This document shows positions 1 through 5,330 of a DNA stretch of 7,406 bases, piece after piece. A model generated the notes under the pieces. It was not told where the DNA came from, searched no databases, and saw nothing but the letters and a program-made list of their open reading frames with translations. This DNA is from Planctomycetales bacterium (GTDB taxonomy: Bacteria > Planctomycetota > Planctomycetia > Isosphaerales > Isosphaeraceae): the NCBI GenBank assembly GCA_027435495.1, contig DAHZZC010000729.1, forward strand, positions 1 through 7,406. Reading direction: 5' to 3'. Within the stretch, counting starts at the first letter, position 1; each line of letters opens with the position of its first letter. A program made the translations under genes and the position numbers.

Positions 1-1172
1 CGGGAATCGTCGTGCTGGCGCCACTGGTCGGGGTGGGAACGGTGATCGGCCCGCCGCTCTGGCGGTCGATCATGGCCCCGCGAACCGCTCGGCTGGCCTT
101 CCCGGGCGTCGTCGAGGCCCAGGAGATCCGCCTCGGCTCGAAGGTTGGCGGGCGGGTCAGCGAGGTCCATGTGCGGGAGGGCGACCGGATCGCGCCCGGC
201 GCGCCTCTGATCACGCTCGAGGTTCCCGAACTGGAGGCCCAACGCGCCCAGTGGCAGGCCAAGGGGAAGGCTGACCTCGCCGCGCTCGAAAAGGCTCGCA
301 ACGGCGCCCGGCGTGAGGAGATCGCCGCTGCTGCGGCCGCGGTCGCCGCGGCTTCGGCCCGGAACGATCGCATCAAAAAAGGCTTTCGTGAAGAGGAAAT
401 CCGCGAGGCCCGCAACGACTGGTTGAGTGCGGAAGCAGACCTCAAGCTCGCCGAGGAGAACCTCGGCCGATACGACGCCCTCCTGCGCAAGAATAGTACC
501 ACAAAATCCCAGGTGGACGCCGCCCAGGCCGACCTTGACCGCTCACGGGGCCGGGCCTCGGCCGCGAGGGCCCACTTCGACCTCGTCACCCGGGGCAACC
601 GGCCCGAGGAGATCGCCGAGGCCGCCGCGCTGCTCGACCAGGCCCGCGCCAATCTCGACTTGCTCAAGGCCGGCACCCGCGCCGAGGACATCGCCGCGAT
701 GGAGGCCCAGGTCGAGCAGACCCGCGCCCGACTCCGCGAGGTCGACGCCAACCTCGCCGAGGCCGTCGTCCGGTCGCCGGGTCGAGCGCTGGTCGACGTG
801 ATCTCGGTGCGCAAGGGCGACCTCGTCGCGCCCGGTCAGGCGGTTGTCCGCATCCTCTCCGCTGACGATCTCTGGGTGAAGGTTTTTATCCCCGAGACCG
901 AACTTGGCCGCGTGGTTGTCGGCCAGCCGGCCGAGGTCACCATCGACTCGCACCCGGGCGTCCGGTTCGAAGGGCGGGTCGTGCAGATCGCGCACGAGAG
1001 TGAGTTCACCCCTCGGAATATCCAGAGCCTCGACGAGCGCCGGCATCAGGTCTTCGCGGCCAAGGTCCGCGTGACCGAACCCGATGGCATCTTCAAATCG
1101 GGAATGGCCGCCGAGGTCTATCTTCCGGCCGCATCAGCACCGCCCCCGGCGCGATCGGAGGGGAATCGATGA
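1..1172 (+). CDS. HlyD-family periplasmic adaptor (membrane fusion protein) of an ABC exporter, 5' partial
   Basis: This is the adaptor that would link the ABC exporter encoded by the next two genes to an outer-membrane channel. The frame is open to the window edge. The first possible start is GTG at 12, but the codons before it (Gly-Ile-Val) continue a hydrophobic anchor, so the true start probably lies upstream. Numbering from that GTG, residues 1-17 are the end of the N-terminal membrane segment. Residues 38-70 are the first half of the lipoyl/barrel-sandwich domain (KVGGRVSEVHVREGDRI). Residues 72-250 form a long alpha-helical hairpin with its tip near RKNSTTKS (159-166). Residues 251-283 are the second lipoyl half (VRKGDLVAPGQ) and 284-372 a beta-barrel domain. 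The motif GxRxE(E/D)I occurs four times in the hairpin, as in YbhG-type adaptors. The stop overlaps the next start (ATGA). The nearest relatives are probably YbhG/YhiI; the exported substrate is unknown. Confidence 0.93.
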   Translation, partial: GIVVLAPLVGVGTVIGPPLWRSIMAPRTARLAFPGVVEAQEIRLGSKVGGRVSEVHVREGDRIAPGAPLITLEVPELEAQRAQWQAKGKADLAALEKARNGARREEIAAAAAAVAAASARNDRIKKGFREEEIREARNDWLSAEADLKLAEENLGRYDALLRKNSTTKSQVDAAQADLDRSRGRASAARAHFDLVTRGNRPEEIAEAAALLDQARANLDLLKAGTRAEDIAAMEAQVEQTRARLREVDANLAEAVVRSPGRALVDVISVRKGDLVAPGQAVVRILSADDLWVKVFIPETELGRVVVGQPAEVTIDSHPGVRFEGRVVQIAHESEFTPRNIQSLDERRHQVFAAKVRVTEPDGIFKSGMAAEVYLPAASAPPPARSEGNR

Positions 1173-2122
1173 TCGCCGAGGCGCCGGACGTCCCCGTCAT
1201 CGACGCCCGCAATGTGACGATCCGGTTCGGCCGCCTCACGGCCGTCGACGCCGTGAGTCTCGACGTCGGCCACGGCGAGGTCTTCGGCCTGCTCGGTCCC
1301 AACGGCTCGGGCAAGACGACCTTGATCCGCGCCCTCTGCGGCCTGATCCCGCTCGCCAGCGGATCGGCTCGCGTCCTCGGCCGCGACGCAATGCGAGAGT
1401 CCGACGCCGTCCGAGCAGGGATCGGCTACATGTCGCAGAAGTTCGCTTTGTATGAGGATCTGACGGCGCAGGAAAACCTTGACTTTTACTCGGGAATCTA
1501 TGGTCTGACGGCTTCCCAGGCCCGGGACCGCCAGGCCGAGCTGGTCGACGAGGTCGGGCTCGCGCCTCATCTGAAGAAGCGTGGGGCGCACCTCTCGGGC
1601 GGCTGGAAACAGCGGCTGGCGCTGGCCTGTTCGCTCCTGCATCGGCCCCGCCTCGTCTTCCTGGACGAGCCGACACCGGGGATCGACCCTGTCGCCCGTC
1701 GCGACCTCTGGGACCTGCTCTTCCGCCTTTCGGCACAGGATGTCACCCTCTTCGTCACGACGCACTACATGGATGAGGCCGAGCGGTGTGGGCGGGTTGC
1801 GTACCTCTATCTCGGCAGGCTGCTGGCCGTCGGCACGCCCGACGAGTTGACCCGATGGCCGGGCGTCACGCCTGCCGGATCGCGCCGGGTGGAAATCCTC
1901 GGCGGCGACCCGGCCGCCATCTTCGACCGGCTCCGCGATCGTGAGGGCATCGTGCAGGTGACGATTTTCGGCCGATCGGTGCGTGCCGTGGTCGAGGCCG
2001 CGATCTCGGATCGGTCGCTCGCCGATGAGTTGAACGGGGCCGAGATCCGTCCGTCCTGGCCGACACTGGAGGACGTTTTCGTGACCCTCGCCCGCGCCCA
2101 GGAGACGGGAGGGCGGCCATGA
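1169..2122 (+). CDS. ABC transporter ATP-binding protein (ABC-2/YbhF-type exporter)
   Basis: This cytoplasmic ATPase powers the exporter whose permease is the next gene. The 317-residue protein has every ABC motif: Walker A GPNGSGKT (43-50, Lys49), Q-loop YMSQ (Gln90), signature LSGGWKQRL (142-150), Walker B FLDEP (164-168, catalytic Glu167), D-loop GIDP (171-174) and switch His199 in TTHYMDEAE. The Trp after LSGG is usual in the YbhF/RbbA branch. The C-terminal extension (about 215-317), ending in LEDVFVTLA, is typical of DrrA/NatA-like exporters. E. coli YbhF carries two ATPase domains, whereas this protein has one, so it should work as a homodimer. The ATG at 1169 is well supported: GGAGGGG at 1157-1163 lies 5 bases upstream, and the start overlaps the adaptor stop. 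Family and function class are secure; the substrate is not known. Confidence 0.97.
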   Translation: MIAEAPDVPVIDARNVTIRFGRLTAVDAVSLDVGHGEVFGLLGPNGSGKTTLIRALCGLIPLASGSARVLGRDAMRESDAVRAGIGYMSQKFALYEDLTAQENLDFYSGIYGLTASQARDRQAELVDEVGLAPHLKKRGAHLSGGWKQRLALACSLLHRPRLVFLDEPTPGIDPVARRDLWDLLFRLSAQDVTLFVTTHYMDEAERCGRVAYLYLGRLLAVGTPDELTRWPGVTPAGSRRVEILGGDPAAIFDRLRDREGIVQVTIFGRSVRAVVEAAISDRSLADELNGAEIRPSWPTLEDVFVTLARAQETGGRP

Positions 2123-3234
2123 ACAGTGGAGGCTTCCGCCGGCTCCGCGCGATCGCGAGCAAGGAGCGGCTCCACATCGTCCGCGATCCCTCGACGCTCT
2201 TCTTCGCCGTTTTTCTGCCGGTGCTCGAACTGTTCATGCTCGGCTATGCGATCGACACCAACGTCCGGCACGTCCGGACGATCGTCTTCGACGAGGCCCG
2301 GACGCAGGAGAGCCGGTCGCTGTTGCTCCGGTTCACCAACTCGGAAGACTTCCGAATCGTCGGCGAGGTCTTCACCGACCGCGACCTCGCCCGGGCGCTG
2401 GTCTCGGGCCGGGCGCGGGTCGGGATCAAGATCCCCGAGGCGTACTCGAGGCGCGTGCAGTCGGGGCGGACAGGGCAGGTGTTGATCCTGGTCGACGGCT
2501 CGGAATCGAGCGTCGCGGCCGAGGCGGTGAACGTCGGCGGCGCGATCGCGCTTTCCGAGTCGCTCGATCGGCTGCTCGAAGGACGGAGGATGCCCGTCGA
2601 GGCCCGGCCGCGCGTGCTCTTCAATCCCGATACGCGATCCGCCAACTTCTTCATCCCGGGTCTGATGGTTGTCCTCTGCCAGATGATGGCAACAATGCTC
2701 TCGGCGAATGCAGTCGTTCGTGAGAAAGAAAGAGGCACACTCGAACAGCTCTTCATGACCCCCGTCCGCGCCGGCGAGTTGATTCTCGGCAAGATGCTGC
2801 CTTATCTCGGGCTGGTCCTGGCCGAGTTCTGCATGATCGGCCTGCTGATGGTGGTCGGCTTCGGCGTGCCGATCCACGGAAACTTCTTCACGCTGCTGAT
2901 CGTCGCGCTGCCGTTCTACCTCTCGATGATCGGGCTCGGCCTGGCGATCTCGACGAGGGCTCAGACCCGCGACGCCTCGATGCAGATGACCATTGCCACG
3001 ATCTTGCCCTCGATGTTCCTCTCCGGCTATGTCTTCCCGCTCGACTCGATGCCGAGGCCGTTCTGGCTGCTGGCGCAGGCGATCCCCACGACCTGGATGA
3101 TCGACGTCGCACGCGGCGTCGTCCTCCGAGGCGCCGGCTGGGCCGACCTCTGGTTGCACGCCGTCGTCCTCTCGGCCCAGGCGGTTGTCCTGCTCGCAAT
3201 CAGCGCGGTTCTCTTCCGAAAGCGTCTGACGTGA
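2119..3234 (+). CDS. ABC-2 type transporter permease (YbhR/YbhS/YhhJ-like)
   Basis: This is the membrane subunit of the exporter, 371 residues long, which is normal for the family. A cytoplasmic N-terminus is followed by a first membrane helix (about 27-44) and a large extracytoplasmic domain (about 45-173). Five further helices lie at roughly 174-196, 222-248, 254-278, 288-309 and 345-365. The coupling-helix motif VVREKERGTLEQL (199-211) and the late motif LSGYVFPLDSMP (301-312) are hallmarks of this ABC-2 subgroup. The ATG at 2119 overlaps the ATPase stop (ATGA), with GGGAGGG at 2107-2113 as ribosome-binding site 5 bases upstream. Only one permease gene is seen, whereas E. coli ybhRS has two, so a permease homodimer is inferred. 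The gene ends the cassette; a repeat-rich gap follows and no clear T-tract terminator is visible after it. Confidence 0.96.
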   Translation: MNSGGFRRLRAIASKERLHIVRDPSTLFFAVFLPVLELFMLGYAIDTNVRHVRTIVFDEARTQESRSLLLRFTNSEDFRIVGEVFTDRDLARALVSGRARVGIKIPEAYSRRVQSGRTGQVLILVDGSESSVAAEAVNVGGAIALSESLDRLLEGRRMPVEARPRVLFNPDTRSANFFIPGLMVVLCQMMATMLSANAVVREKERGTLEQLFMTPVRAGELILGKMLPYLGLVLAEFCMIGLLMVVGFGVPIHGNFFTLLIVALPFYLSMIGLGLAISTRAQTRDASMQMTIATILPSMFLSGYVFPLDSMPRPFWLLAQAIPTTWMIDVARGVVLRGAGWADLWLHAVVLSAQAVVLLAISAVLFRKRLT

Positions 3235-3269
3235 TCGGATTCACCCTGGGCTCGAAGAACCGGAGGAAC

Positions 3270-3294
3270 CACGAAAAAACACGAAGGGCACGAA
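3270..3294. repeat. Three CACGAA copies at 9-10 base spacing (dispersed-type intergenic repeat)
   Basis: CACGAA occurs at 3270-3275, 3280-3285 and 3289-3294, about one helical turn apart, just after the exporter cassette. From memory, similar strings (CACGAA or TTCGTG repeated every 9-10 bases) are scattered between genes in many planctomycete genomes. The copies and spacing are visible here; the dispersed nature is recall, and no function is known to me. Confidence 0.5.
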
Positions 3295-3348
3295 AGATTC
3301 CGGTGGCAGGGAAGTCGGTCAGGGCGGATTCCTTCTCGGACCGTCCAG

Positions 3349-3397
3349 GAAACGGGGACTGGCTCCGGAGCGAAGCGGAGGTGCCTGTCCCCATTTC
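3349..3397. repeat. REP/MITE-like imperfect palindrome
   Basis: The left arm starts GAAA (3349-3352) then GGGGAC (3354-3359). The right arm ends GTCCCC (3387-3392) then TTTC (3394-3397). Inside, GG pairs with CC (3361-3362 with 3384-3385) and CTCCG (3363-3367) pairs with CGGAG (3376-3380), leaving an 8-base loop. There are mismatches at 3353/3393 and 3360/3386, and a 3-base bulge at 3381-3383. Palindromes with GGGGAC and GTCCCC ends are familiar in REP-type elements mobilised by RAYT (IS200-like) transposases, but no such transposase is in the window. It could also act as a transcript-end hairpin for the exporter operon, although no T-tract follows it. Confidence 0.6.
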
Positions 3398-3508
3398 GTG
3401 ATCGAACCGGTGCTGGTCCTGCACACGTGTCGCCATTTCGTGATCGAAGCGCTGCTGGTCCTGCACACGTGTCGTTATTTCGTGATCGAACCGGTGCTGG
3501 TCCTGCAC
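3392..3508. repeat. 42-base tandem repeat, 2.8 copies
   Basis: The copies are 3392-3433, 3434-3475 and 3476-3508 (the last truncated). Each begins with ATTTCGTGATCGAA after its first base, continues with a CTGGTCCTGCAC core, and in the two full copies ends with ACACGTGTCG. Copies 1 and 2 differ at three positions; copy 3 matches copy 1 after its first base until it breaks off. Each unit contains the near-palindrome TTCGTGATCGAA, and full units the palindrome ACACGTGT. The period is a multiple of three, so frames on both strands stay open through it. There are no variable spacers, so it is not a CRISPR array. Its first bases overlap the right arm of the palindrome. Confidence 0.85.
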
Positions 3509-3562
3509 GCGGAGGCAATCGGGTCGATTGACAAAGCGAGACAGATGGACAAAGGACAGTCA

Positions 3563-3580
3563 TCGGTCGCGAACGACCGG
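3563..3580. other. Short GC-rich stem-loop
   Basis: CGGTCG (3564-3569) and CGACCG (3574-3579) form a perfect 6-base-pair stem around a CGAA tetraloop, with a possible T-G closing pair. No T-tract follows on either strand, so there is no firm reason to call it a terminator. It may be a chance structure in GC-rich DNA. Confidence 0.3.
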
Positions 3581-3665
3581 AACCAGCCCCCGATGACCCG
3601 ACCAGGGTGAGCAGGAAACGGTCCGAGGGGTGAGACCGCTGGGCGCTGAGCGATCCGGCCCGCCC

Positions 3666-3674
3666 TGGTACAAT
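3666..3674 (+). promoter_or_regulatory. Candidate extended -10 promoter element
   Basis: TGGTACAAT fits the extended -10 form TGn-TAnAAT and stands out in GC-rich surroundings about 77 bases before the GTG start at 3752. No good -35 hexamer lies 16-18 bases upstream, as is common for extended -10 promoters. A TTGACA at 3528-3533 is too far away to pair with it. If used, it would transcribe the Mit_KHE1-like gene and the hydrolase gene behind it. Confidence 0.4.
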
Positions 3675-3751
3675 CGACCTACGGCCGCGCCGCCCGCCCG
3701 CATCGACCCGACCAGCCCCGCGAGCGACCGGCCGGGGATTGCGATCGACCC

Positions 3752-4438
3752 GTGAGAATCTATCTGCTATCGCTCGACAGGAAGCGGAGCTTCTTCTACG
3801 CGGACGAGTCGGAGCCGCCCGACGATGGTCCCGACGGCGACGATTCCCGCGACGAGGAAACCGCCTGGCAAGGCCGGATACGGGAGCATCGCGAGCAGCT
3901 TCAGTCGGTCTGGGAGCAATCCGAGACGCGGATCGTCCGCTGGAGCCGTCGTGCCTGGGAGTGGATGCACTCGTGGGCTCACCCGGACGAAACGATGCTC
4001 CGCCGCCTTCGCTCGGCCTCCCGGGTCGAGCTGCACCACCCGGCCGGTCGCGAGCCTGAAGAGGTACGCGGTCTCTGGTCCCGGTATCTGGCGCAGCGAT
4101 GGTGTCGGCATTTGTTCTGGCTCTCTGTCAACCTGATCGTGGCGCCGCCGGCCGTGATGACGCTTTGGGTCCTTCCCGGTCCCAACGTCATCGGGTACTG
4201 GTTTGCCTATCGGGCGATCCATCACGCGCTGATTGTCCGGGGAATCCACCGTGCCCGGTGGGGCGGGCTGCCGCTGGAATTGCGGGCCTCGCCGGCGCTC
4301 GACTTCCCGATTGAACGCGACGGCGAGGGCCGCGCCGCCCACCCGGCCATCGACGGCCCCGCGCCTCTGCTGAGCGAGCACATCGCCCGGACCGAGGCCG
4401 AGTCCGCCGCGGTTGATCCGCCTTCCGATAAACTCTAA
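3752..4438 (+). CDS. Mit_KHE1-like membrane protein (mitochondrial K+-H+ exchange-related family)
   Basis: This 228-residue protein is inferred to lie in the inner membrane. The opening MRIYLLSLDRKRSFFYADE is followed by an acidic linker (about 20-37) and a Trp/Arg-rich amphipathic stretch (38-75). A segment RRLRSASRVELHHP (84-97) comes next. A hydrophobic hairpin follows: helix about 119-141, then LPGPNVIGYWFAYRAIHHALIVRG split across 141-164, with the second helix at about 145-163. This order, including the Pro-Asn turn before a Phe/Tyr-rich second helix, matches my recollection of Pfam Mit_KHE1 (PF10173), whose yeast member Ydl183c was implicated in mitochondrial K+/H+ exchange. That match is from memory and is not a search result. 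The C-terminal 60 residues look disordered. The GTG start gives the family's expected N-terminus but has only a weak GGGGA (3734-3737 plus A) 13 bases upstream. The gene is 14 bases from the next one and probably co-transcribed. Its role in bacteria is unknown. Confidence 0.72.
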   Translation: MRIYLLSLDRKRSFFYADESEPPDDGPDGDDSRDEETAWQGRIREHREQLQSVWEQSETRIVRWSRRAWEWMHSWAHPDETMLRRLRSASRVELHHPAGREPEEVRGLWSRYLAQRWCRHLFWLSVNLIVAPPAVMTLWVLPGPNVIGYWFAYRAIHHALIVRGIHRARWGGLPLELRASPALDFPIERDGEGRAAHPAIDGPAPLLSEHIARTEAESAAVDPPSDKL

Positions 4439-4452
4439 AAATAGTCGAAGCT

Positions 4453-5181
4453 ATGAGAATCGTTAGTTACAATATCCACAAGGGGATCGGCGGTCGGGAT
4501 CGCCGCTACCGCCTCGACCGGATCGTCCGCGTGCTGGAAGACCTCCACCCGGACCTGATCTGCCTGCAAGAGGTGGATCGGAATGTCCTGCGGTCGCACC
4601 ACCACGACCAGCCGAGGGAGCTGGCCGAGGCGCTTCGGGCCGAGGAGCATCTGTACCAGCTCAACGTCCGGGTGAAGGACGGCGGATACGGCAATTTGAT
4701 CCTCTCGCGATGGCCGTTCCGGGGGGCGCATCAGGTCTCGCTCCGGCGGAAGCGACGGAAGCCGAGAGGGGCTCAACTGGTGGTCGTTGAGACACCCGAG
4801 GGGCCGTTCCACCTGGTCCACTGGCACCTCGGCCTGGCCGAGCGCGAGCGGCACTGGCAGGTCCGGCATTTGCTCGGGCACGAGCTTTTTCGAGCGTCCG
4901 AGAAACTACCGACTCTGATCGTCGGCGACTTCAACGACTGGCTCAACACCCTGGCCCGCGGCCCGTTCGCCCGGCACGGCTTCGAGCAGGTGACGGCGCC
5001 CCGATCGCGGTTCCGATCCTTCCCCGCCTACTGGCCGGTCGCCTCGCTCGACAAGGCGTTCGTCCGCGGTCCGGTCGTGATCCGACACGCGCACATCGCC
5101 CACTCCCGGCTCGCGCGCGATGCCTCCGACCACCTGCCGCTCGTCGTGGATTTCCACCTGAAAAACCACGGCACGGGCTGA
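4453..5181 (+). CDS. Endonuclease/exonuclease/phosphatase-family metal-dependent hydrolase (YbhP-like)
   Basis: This 242-residue EEP-fold enzyme would be a Mg-dependent phosphodiesterase or nuclease. All expected motifs are present: SYNIHKG (5-11, Asn7), LQEVD (38-42, metal-binding Glu40), GYGNLILSRWP (78-88), HWHL (123-126), GDFND (158-162, Asp159 and Asn161), SLDKAF (198-203, Asp200) and SDHLPL (225-230, catalytic His227). The N-terminus and length resemble E. coli YbhP and related proteins often found next to cardiolipin synthases or other lipid genes, though none is visible here. No signal peptide is seen, so it is probably cytoplasmic. The ATG at 4453 is required to include the SYNIHKG strand. 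It lacks a Shine-Dalgarno sequence and sits in an unusually AT-rich patch, which may keep the start unstructured. It is likely co-transcribed with the preceding gene. The substrate (nucleic acid, phospholipid or other phosphodiester) cannot be told from sequence. Confidence 0.95.
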   Translation: MRIVSYNIHKGIGGRDRRYRLDRIVRVLEDLHPDLICLQEVDRNVLRSHHHDQPRELAEALRAEEHLYQLNVRVKDGGYGNLILSRWPFRGAHQVSLRRKRRKPRGAQLVVVETPEGPFHLVHWHLGLAERERHWQVRHLLGHELFRASEKLPTLIVGDFNDWLNTLARGPFARHGFEQVTAPRSRFRSFPAYWPVASLDKAFVRGPVVIRHAHIAHSRLARDASDHLPLVVDFHLKNHGTG

Positions 5182-5226
5182 CGCTCGGCCGAATCGGGTG
5201 TGAACGTCGACGAAGGTCGTCACCGC

Positions 5227-5264
5227 CTGGGAGGTGGATCGCCTCGCGAGGGCGAGCCTCCCGG
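5227..5264. terminator. Putative stem-loop between convergent genes
   Basis: CTGGGAGG (5227-5234) pairs with CCTCCCGG (5257-5264), including one G-T pair. Inside, TCG (5239-5241) pairs with CGA (5253-5255), and the palindrome CCTCGCGAGG (5242-5251) closes the loop. It lies in the 149-base gap between the hydrolase stop and the transporter stop and could end transcription from both sides. No T-tract follows, so intrinsic termination is uncertain. A second weaker hairpin (GAAGG 5284-5288 with CCTTC 5308-5312) lies just past the transporter stop. Confidence 0.4.
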
Positions 5265-5330
5265 CGAGCCATGATCGCGAGGAGAAGGTGGCCCGGCAGG
5301 AGCCTCGCCTTCCCTTCGGATTGGCGGCGC

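Larger units (their letters stand above)
3235..3751. other. Repeat-rich intergenic region without a credible gene
   Basis: This is about 517 bases between the exporter cassette and the next gene. Open frames exist on both strands, but their sequences are dictated by the repeats and show no recognisable protein family. From left to right it holds a CACGAA three-fold repeat, a 49-base imperfect palindrome, a 42-base tandem repeat, a short GC-rich stem-loop and a candidate promoter, each listed separately. An 11-base direct repeat, GACCCGACCAG, also occurs at 3595-3605 and 3705-3715, exactly 110 bases apart. Confidence 0.75.

Noticed and set aside
1807..3159. A 450-codon open frame on the minus strand opposite the ATPase and permease genes
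   Set aside because: Its translation is low-complexity and rich in Arg, Asp, Glu, Gln and His, with no family resemblance. It is the antisense shadow of two clearly real genes in high-GC DNA.
3200..3508. A minus-strand frame through the repeat region, translating to QDQHRFDHE-like repeats and a Phe-rich stretch
   Set aside because: It runs across the tandem repeat, the palindrome and the CACGAA repeat and into the end of the permease gene, so it is repeat-driven and not a gene.
3392..3508. CRISPR array
   Set aside because: The units are contiguous with a 42-base period and no variable spacers, and no cas gene is nearby.
3528..3556. TTGACA at 3528-3533 as a -35 box
   Set aside because: No -10-like hexamer occurs 16-18 bases downstream; the sequence there is AAAGGA-like.
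3398..3610. A 70-residue plus-strand frame carrying a 14-residue repeat (VIEPVLVLHTCR-like)
   Set aside because: The peptide repeat follows from a 42-base DNA repeat whose period is a multiple of three. The frame has no ribosome-binding site and no known family.
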